Positions 57,269 through 64,000 of a stretch of 64,000 nt of DNA are shown here, in pieces. The notes beneath the pieces are model-generated. The model saw only the letters and a program-made list of their open reading frames with translations, was not told the origin of the DNA and made no database searches. This stretch comes from Trichosphaerium sp. ATCC 40318 (lineage: Eukaryota; Discosea; Flabellinia; Trichosidae), in contig JALMLS010000478.1 in NCBI GenBank assembly GCA_038496445.1, forward strand, positions 89,506 through 153,505. Reading direction: 5' to 3'. Position 1 is the first letter of the stretch. The number at the start of each line of letters is the position of its first letter. The position numbers and the translations under genes are program-made.

Positions 57269-58418
57269 TTAACGAGTTAACAGTGCTATTCTCTCTTCAT
57301 TTAATAATGCCAATTCCTTTGTTGATCGTTTACTAAAAACAATGTATGTGAATATTCACAAGTGGAAAGTTATCGTTTTTTTTCTCTACCTTGATACACA
57401 TGGAGGTATGAAACCTGGATAGAATAAAGGAATATGTCTGCTTATTGGAAATGTAGTATATGGTGTTTGAGTGCCTACAGTTTTGAGTAAAACAGTGAGG
57501 CCAAACAACAACTTGAAGAAAACAGCAAAAAGAGAAGGTTTTGGTACCTGTTGTTTTATCAATTGCTATCGAATCTCGTGTTCCAATGGTATCACTCCTT
57601 ACTGCTAAAATTCTATCACTATCAAGCCCTGTTAGAAAGTAAATCGCGTTAATAGGAGAACCCAAATCAGTGAATGACGAAGGTTCAAGAGCACAGTTGT
57701 CTGAAGGAGGAGAAAGCAATGTTGAGGTTTCAATTGTTTGAAACACAGTATTACTTCTATCGGTAACAGCTATAGTAGTTGTTTCACCATCAACCACCAC
57801 TACGACCAAAACAAGGTTAACACAAACCCAAGAAACCTTTTTTTTTGACGTACATCCAAAAATTTGATCGAAACTGTTAGTTAATGTACATGAGTATATT
57901 ACAGATACACAGTTATTCGTGTTTGTCACATCAAGTTTGTATGTTCTTAATGCCCCAAGAAAAATAGCAATGAACGTTGTATCATCAATAAACTGACCTC
58001 CAATACCAAGAAATATATCTGAGAATTCGCCAGTGCATATTAATGTGTTGTCAATTGATTTAACTATTACTTTTAGTACGTTGTAGCGAAACAACCAGCA
58101 ACAAGTATGCCTGTAAATAAGAATATTAGTGTGACAAAAAAAAAAAAAAAAGTGAAACTTGTACTTACCACAAAATCCGGCTAGAATAGGCGTAGCTGGT
58201 CCTTTATTTAACGGTGACTTCATCATCATTGCTACTGTGATAGGTACTACAGGTATCAAAGTACCACAGGCAATACCAGCTGCGGCTTGATGACCTAAGA
58301 CGCGATTACAAAAACAATCGCAAAACGAAAAAAAAAAAACCGTTGTTATTTTGCTGTACCTTCTGGTAGACTAGCAACAGCATCTGCCACTGTATTCCAC
58401 TAGATTCAAGCATTGCAA
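57269..58418 (-). CDS. Secreted-type protein, minus-strand paralogue of the gene at 60420
   Basis: Exons read, in order, VADAVASLPEG, QAAAGIACGTLIPVVPITVA, PLNKGPATPILAGFCG, then a part shared with the plus-strand paralogue: KVIVKSIDNTLICTGEFS, GGQFIDDTTFIAIFLGALRT, YKLDVTNTNNCVSVIYSC, VVVDGETTTIAVTDRSNTVF, SIAIDKTTG, FYPGFIPPCVS and ELALLNEERIALLTR, stop TAA at 57271-57269. The first exons differ from the paralogue, so the 5' end may be a fusion or a different promoter exon; I did not find the start codon. The repeated strand pattern suggests a beta-propeller or beta-sandwich ectodomain. The function is unknown. Confidence 0.55.
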
Positions 58419-58436
58419 AAAGAATCATTGAGCCAC

Positions 58437-58505
58437 CAAATCTCTCCCGGATATGTTTATGGTGGCTTCATCATTATCTGGTCCTGATTTCATACAGACT
58501 TAGAG
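58437..58505 (+). pseudogene. Short relic matching the start of the secreted protein at 60420
   Basis: The plus-strand sequence reads like the stretch at about 60,480-60,557 of the paralogue (ISPGYIYGV region through TDLE) but with frame breaks. It lies directly upstream, in opposite orientation, of the minus paralogue, showing past rearrangement. Confidence 0.5.
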
Positions 58506-58828
58506 TGTAGCCACTTGACTTGCTTCACAAGTGGTTGTACTGATGCAATTATTGTAGCAGTTGTACTGAGTGAATTGCACATTGTCAACAAGAGTTTGTC
58601 AGAGCTTAGGTTGCACTTAAACTTCTTATACACAAAGTCTAAGTGTTGTGGAGTGTATCACTACGCTACAGGACTTATATACGCACTCTATTTAGAGTAT
58701 GGTGGAACCTTACACGATATAAGCTGTAGCACCTTTAGCCACAGCTGACAAACAACTTAACGGCCGTAACTTAGTTCTATTCATTGAACTTCACTTTAGT
58801 GTTCTTATGCAAAGTGTTAAGACGTAAC

Positions 58829-59648
58829 ATGTCGATGAATGCACGGGAAGCAGCTGTGTACCAAGCGAGTATTGCTGAACAGGTAAACGTCTTTTTAAAC
58901 AGATTTACGATTATAACTCATTTTAATTTCAGTCAGAGCAGTATGAGGATATGGTAGAAGCGGTGGAAACACTTGTAGCCTTAGTAAAAGAAGATAGAAA
59001 GAAATTATCTGAAAACGAGAGAAATCTCGTTTCCGTTGCGTTTTCCAATGTTATAGCAACATTGAGGGCATCTTACCGCACAATTTTCGTTTAGAGCAGT
59101 TACGCTTTTTGTTAACCAACCCTCAATGTAATGTGGTTCTTAGGCTGGCAGATGAATCGACTGTGTATGTAGTAACAGCATACAGAAAGAAACTTGAATT
59201 TGAAATCATAGAAGCAAGCAAACGTGCCATAAAAGTATATGACACTATTCTTTCAATTAAATATCTGTACAGTCTTTACAGCGAAACTAAGTTTATCTAC
59301 ACATCCATTAAAAACAAATACTATGGATATATCATTGAGGCTTCATATGGTGATGATAGAGAGGAGTATACACAACAATCTATCCAAGTATTACAAGACA
59401 TTTATGATTGTATTTCAGAGTTGTATCCATGTTGTCCTCCTGTTCTTTCTTTTCTTTTGGCACAAAGCAGGAAACAATATGATCTTGGAAATAAGAATGA
59501 AGCTATTGAAATGGCACAGAAGGCTTTTGATGATGGTGTAAGTAACATTGATAGAGTAGATGAAGATACATATAAAGAAGCAACCTTAATTCTTCAATGG
59601 CTACGGGACAACATTGCTGAATGGAAAGCTGCTAATGACTTGACTTAG
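58829..59648 (+). CDS. Divergent 14-3-3-like protein, one apparent frameshift
   Basis: Exon 1 58829-58882 (MSMNAREAAVYQASIAEQ) and exon 2 58933-59648, with a 50-nt intron between. The nine-helix 14-3-3 order is clear: YEDMVEAVETLVALV, LSENERNLVSVAFSNVIATL, RASYRTI, then YRKKLEFEIIEASKRAI, KNKYYGYIIEASYGDDRE, QKAFDDGV and YKEATLILQWLRDNIAEW. The frame slips at about 59,086; one extra T in the TTTT run at 59,083-59,086 restores one frame (TI, then FRLEQL). Of the four phosphopeptide-pocket residues of family members (Lys49, Arg56, Arg127, Tyr128), Lys49 appears as Ser (AFSNV) and Arg127 as Gly (YYGY), while Arg56 and Tyr128 remain. It may not bind phospho-ligands normally. Confidence 0.78.
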
Positions 59649-60419
59649 AAGTTTGGTTATTTGTATATCTATAATAAAAAAGAATGAACCTGACAGATAA
59701 TACCTTTTGTAGCTGAAGTCAACAAACATTTTAGGACAAAGCGCGACATGTCAAGGTTTGTTAAAATTTCTCTTGTTATATTAGTTATGCCACAAACATG
59801 TACTTCTTGGAGAGATTGCGGGTTTCGTAAAGCAATGCCTCAGAGTGACGTGAAATTTCCTGAGATTTTCGTAAAAAATTTGAATTCGGGCTCATTTGAA
59901 GGCGGTTAGTCAGTTACTAATTTTGGTAGCAGGCTAAGCTAGGCTGGACAACTACTATGTACATTATATTCATACTAAGCGGATACTATACATATGTTGT
60001 ATTCTCTTGTATTGAACAAGACAGTAAATAACAACAACTAGCAAAAAACGTGGCAATGATCTAGAACCTTGACTACTGGTACGGAGTTATCTTTTTGTGC
60101 ATCCACACAACGAGGACAACTTCCGGTTCAGTTTACAAGGTGGAGAGTGTACGATTGAGAAGTTCGTGGATAACCGTGATTTTGTAGTAAAATACTAAAA
60201 ACTAAACAAACTTAAGTTTAATAAACTACAACGAGGTTATGACAAGAATAATAGCAAACGAATAATAGGCGGCTATGACGTTTTGCTAGTGATTAATCTG
60301 CTTCCGTGATATCAAGTGCTTTTTTTATCACTTAAGCAAACACAATTGTTTTGAAACCAATCACATTACACCTCTTGTTACATCACAGCGTCTCTTATTA
60401 CATAAATACCTTTGATCAC
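59649..60419. other. Intergenic region
   Basis: No gene seen. It contains the promoter side of the secreted-protein gene at 60420. Confidence 0.45.
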
Positions 60420-61579
60420 ATGCATTTTACATCTGTACTGGTGTTATTGGCCTTAATTATATGTATTTCTTGTCGCGAAATATCTCCTGGATATATTTAT
60501 GGTGTTGCTTCACCAACAGGTCCTGAAAATGTTGAATTATTTTATACAGACTTAGAGCTTAACAATGGTAAAATTACTCTTACGACCTTGTTTCATACTC
60601 ATATATTACAGCTCCTACTCCTTTGGGCGTGACTGCTACGTTTGATACTCCAGACACACAATTTCCAATCATAAGTAAGCCAATTTTTTGATGTGCTGTT
60701 TTTACAGGCTGATGACACTTTCTAGTACCTTCATTAGATGGCTCAATGATTCTCATGTCGAAGTCAGAAACCGATGGCACACGAAAAGTAATAGTTAAAT
60801 CAATTGACAACACCTTAATATGCACTGGCGAATTCCCAGAATTTGTTGTTGCTGGTCAATTTATCGATGAAACAACAATCATTGCTTTGTCTTCTACATT
60901 TACAACAGTGCAAACATACAAACTTGATATAACAAATACAAACAACTGCGTATCTAGAATATATTCATGTGCATTTAGGAACAGTTTTGGTGTTGATTTT
61001 CTCGGGTGTACGTTTGTTACCAATATTTTCGTTCTTCTTTTTTTCTTAATAGTATTGCTAACTTTTTCGCCCATAGTGGTAGTTGATGGTGAAACTACAA
61101 CATTGGCTACATCTGAACGAGCATTTACTTTAATTCGTACTATTGATACATCAGCTTTTTTTGTTCCAGGACCTTGTACTATTGAGAGTACATCGTTTAA
61201 TTTTGTTACTTCTATTTATGGTACTTATGTACTAACAAAGCTTGATGATACTAGAAATATTGGTATCAAAATAGTATCACAACCACCACGAATGTCAATA
61301 GCAATTGATAAAACAACAGGCACTTATCTTCTCTTCAATCGTTTATTGTTTATTATTTTTGGGCTTACATGATTTGTAGGCACTCAAACACCTTATGGTA
61401 CATTTCCATTGACCCTTGGTTTGCCTACGTTCTATCCTGGTTTCATAGCTACATGTGTATCAAGGTTACAAAGAAAAACTATCCACTTGTGATTCCTCAC
61501 TTACCTTGTTTTTAGCAAACGATCAGTAATGGCATTGGCATCATTAACTAAAGAGAGAATAGCACTGTTAACTCGTTAA
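60420..61579 (+). CDS. Secreted protein of unknown family, paralogue of 57269-58418
   Basis: The signal peptide MHFTSVLVLLALIICISC is followed by REISPGYIYGVASPTGPEN, then after a 44-nt intron PTPLGVTATFDTPDTQFPII, KVIVKSIDNTLICTGEFPEF, VAGQFIDETTIIALSSTF, YKLDITNTNNCVSRIYSC, VVDGETTTLATSERAFTL, MSIAIDKTTG, TFYPGFIATCVS and ALASLTKERIALLTR, TAA at 61577-61579. About six exons. The paired cysteines and alternating strands suggest a disulfide-stabilised beta protein. An inverted relative sits 2 kb to the left. The function is unknown. Confidence 0.65.
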
Positions 61580-62107
61580 ATACTACTATTATTTAGTCAA
61601 TTACACGTTCACAATTCGATAAAAGTATTTTGTTCTTAAAGTGCAACCTAAAGTTAAAGAACTTCTAATCCAATCGCTTGGAAAAATCTGGCGCTGGTCA
61701 CAACTCTGGTATAAACGCTGTTAGTCGTATACTGAGAGAGCTGCAGCCCCTAGTTGCAGTAGCGAGACTTAAAGTAGTTTCACTATAGTCTAAACTACAA
61801 GATGGAACTGTAAGAAATAAGAAGCACCGTATGGTAAGATCATATCATTTCAAGGGTTGTAATTGTTTTCGTATTAAGGGAAAAAACGTGCAAGGAGTAT
61901 GGTTACAAGTTAAACGAGGTTGGTTATATTTCATCCGCAAATGTTACGCTTTTTTGAGGTTACCATTACCAGCCCACCCTTTCTGCTCATTGATTGATCA
62001 ATCCGTATCAGGTTTAAGTATGCTTAAGTCATGAGTGGTAAGTTGATTGATTTACTTCAACCTTTTACCGTACAGCACCGCAACACTACTTGTGCATAGT
62101 TATTATA
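61580..62107. other. Intergenic region
   Basis: No gene supported. Sequence near 61,640 (AAGTGCAACCTAA) is an inverted match to 58,606-58,623, part of the inverted duplication. A plus ORF at 61,831-62,034 is probably chance. Confidence 0.45.
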
Positions 62108-63319
62108 ATGTCAAAAAAACGCTTAGTAACCGTAAATCAAAGGTACATACACTAAAATAAAATTATCGTTTCGTTTGTCTATTTTGTTGTTCTAATATCA
62201 AAAAGGAGACAACCAGGCATTCTAGAACTCCCTACAGAGATATTAGCTCTAATTTTGAAGCAAACAACAAAATCAAGATTTGCGGCTTGTCAATCTTGTC
62301 ATCATTTTGCATCAATCATTCACGACATCATCGGATACGAAAGTGTTGTTATTTCGACCATCGCACAAGCAAAAGCACTCTTAAAACATGCCAGCACTCT
62401 TAAGCAAACAAAGATCAATATTGTTAGTTACTCCTCTGATATTGTCAAAGAATTTGCTGGTGTTCATACGATAAACCTTTTTAACTGTGATATCACTGAT
62501 GACAGTATTAAAGCACTATCAGGTGTTCATACTATTACCCTTCAAAGTGATCGCATTACAGATGAGGATATCAAAGCACTTGCAGGAGTACATACAATTG
62601 CTCTTAGTTGTTGTGACAGTGTTACAGATGAAGGAATCAAAGCGCTTGCTGGTGTTCATACAATAAACCTTAGAGAATGCTTTGAAATAACAGACGAAGG
62701 TGTTAAAGCACTGGCCGGTGTTCATACAATTAATCTTGGATGGTGTATGGGTATTACAGACGAGGGCATCAAACCACTTGCTGGTGTTCATACTATATGC
62801 CTTAAAAGCTGTGAACTTATAACAGACGAAAGTCTCAAAGTGCTGTCAGGTGTTCATACCATAGACCTTTCAGGGTGCAAACTTATTACTGATGAGGGTA
62901 TCAAGGCACTTGCTGGAGTACACAGCATTACCATGAAGGAATGTGACCATGTAACCGATGAAGGTCTCAAAGCAATTTCAGGTGTCCACACTCTAGACCT
63001 TATGTGTTGCAATATTACAGATGAGGGTATTAGGGCAATTGCTGGCGATGTTCACACGATTAGTATTTATAGGTGTGAAGGCATCACTGATGAAGGTATT
63101 AAAATGCTTTCAGGTGTCCATTCTATTGACCTTGCATGTTGTGACAGGATTACAGATGAGGGCATCAAGGCACTTTCTGGTGTGCACACCGTTAAGCTTA
63201 AATTTATGGAAGGCATCATTGATGGTAAGGAAGCTCTTTCTGGTGTCCATTCCTTATATATTTTTAATGGCAACATCCTTTCATCTGAGGGTATCAGGGC
63301 ACTTTCTGGGCGTTTTTAG
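62108..63319 (+). CDS. F-box protein with cysteine-containing leucine-rich repeats, copy 2
   Basis: Exon 1 62108-62142 (MSKKRLVTVNQR) and exon 2 62206-63319 match the structure of the paralogue at 36501, with a 63-nt intron. The F-box (ILELPTEILALILKQTTKS) and the first about 95 residues are nearly identical to copy 1, then the LRR repeats (GVHTINLGWCMGITDEGIKPL type, about 11) diverge in order and sequence. The last repeat is irregular (KFMEGIIDGKEALSG) and the frame ends abruptly at GRF-stop. A +1 reading continues as FRCIRYVAALQTKLKTKWY, so the 3' end may be frameshifted. Confidence 0.82.
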
Positions 63320-64000
63320 ATGTATTAGATACGTAGCAGCACTACAAACAAAGCTGAAGACTAAGTGGTATTGCACTCTCTATCTCCAACCACTCTGACA
63401 CTACAGCTTCTATCTATCCACTATCACATCTGACGTTGACTTCTACAACAAACAGTGCCATCAGTACAATATCAAAACTGTAATGTGCTGTTATTCAATA
63501 AAGTTTACAAACCAATGTTTGGGTGAATTGATCCAAGTGGTTTAGGATTGCAATGTTCTGTACATCTTGCAAGATGTGAAATTTTTATTTGCAATACTAG
63601 GCATATGTAAGTAGGGATCTAGAGCATGTGAATACATTGATGAGTAGTTTATATTTGCTCATTAAGCTCGAAATTGTTGTTTGCATTAAAGCAACAATAT
63701 CCGAAAGACTATTATAACTTGTTCTTTTGTTGGACAAAAGAACGTCCAAAAAATACGTGTGTCAGTGGACACAAGACAAAACAGCGTTTACTGTAAATGA
63801 CGATAGAATTCTAAGGCTTAGTCCCTACAAGAACTCTTTATTCAACAAGTTAAATGCGTGCAGTGCCAGCTTGTTTTGCCATGTACATGTAGACTTTGAT
63901 AATAAATTTATGGCACAATACATAGGGAAAGTAGCTAAAAGACAAAATTCTATCTAACGCTTGAGAACACCTCCCTGTTTTTTGCTCAATCACAAGTTGT
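63320..64000. other. 3' flank and possible exon of a further gene
   Basis: An open frame at 63,727-63,957 (RTSKKYVCQWTQDKTAFTV, then NKLNACSASLFCHVHVDFD) has plausible coding composition but no ATG or splice partner within the window. A short perfect hairpin (GTTCTTTTG / CAAAAGAAC, 63,720-63,742) precedes it. The rest is non-coding. Confidence 0.3.

Noticed and set aside
63720-63742. Short hairpin GTTCTTTTG/CAAAAGAAC as a terminator
   Set aside because: A 9-bp stem with no following T-tract in a eukaryotic context; likely chance.
1-64000. CRISPR arrays, bacterial operons, rRNA or tRNA genes
   Set aside because: No regular direct-repeat array, Shine-Dalgarno-led operon, rRNA core or tRNA-like T-arm was seen; genes have spliceosomal introns throughout.

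Overview
The window is nuclear DNA of a free-living, probably amoeboid, single-celled eukaryote. The genes are intron-rich and AT-rich, with short spliceosomal introns (mostly 43-75 nt). Donors are usually GTAC-type, and several introns carry a TACTAAC-like branch point. The gene content fits an amoeba-like protist: Cdc14 phosphatase, a 14-3-3 protein, a Frizzled/Smoothened-like receptor, a family C (GABA-B-like) receptor relic, granulin, arylsulfatase, metzincin protease, M14 carboxypeptidase, F-box/LRR and F-box/MORN proteins, and a Ty3/gypsy retrotransposon. I cannot name the species; Amoebozoa or Heterolobosea are guesses from gene content only. Gene models were built by hand from reading frame, splice sites, branch points and paralogue comparison.

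Layout. 1-4.8 kb: an edge-truncated membrane protein (-), a Cdc14 phosphatase (+), a granulin-domain protein and a small secreted cysteine-rich peptide. 4.9-18.6 kb: two tandem copies (period 3,670 bp) of a unit carrying a type-I membrane glycoprotein gene with a predicted beta-helix ectodomain. The second copy is broken by a 245-bp MITE and by an apparently complete 6.1-kb Ty3/gypsy element with identical 93-bp LTRs. 18.6-22.9 kb: a gene remnant, a carboxypeptidase (-) and a foldback repeat. 22.9-28.5 kb: a third, intact glycoprotein gene (15 exons), an F-box gene, a decayed membrane-protein gene and an F-box/MORN gene (-). 28.6-40.8 kb: family C receptor relic, a DUF6209-like gene, the fourth glycoprotein copy (-, frameshifted), a small probably mitochondrial protein, F-box/LRR gene 1, a PA-domain multi-pass receptor (-) and a small membrane protein (-). 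41.9-53.6 kb: metalloprotease (+), sulfatase (+), Frizzled-like receptor (-) and a cysteine-module membrane protein (-). 54-64 kb: an acidic nuclear-type protein (-), poorly resolved exons, an inverted pair of secreted-protein paralogues, a divergent 14-3-3 protein and F-box/LRR gene 2.

The most distinctive content is the four-member beta-helix surface glycoprotein family (signal peptide, N-glycosylation-rich beta-helix, Thr/Pro stalk, one TM helix, short basic tail). Two members splice into open frames of 499 and 534 residues, and all four share a promoter block with a CACGTG box 67-74 nt upstream of the ATG. Many other genes also encode secreted or surface proteins, so the window is rich in cell-surface, receptor and lysosomal or secreted functions. 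Several otherwise good genes carry a frameshift that one extra base would repair, usually in a short homopolymer. This may be decay or consensus-sequence error and should be settled before any gene is called a pseudogene.
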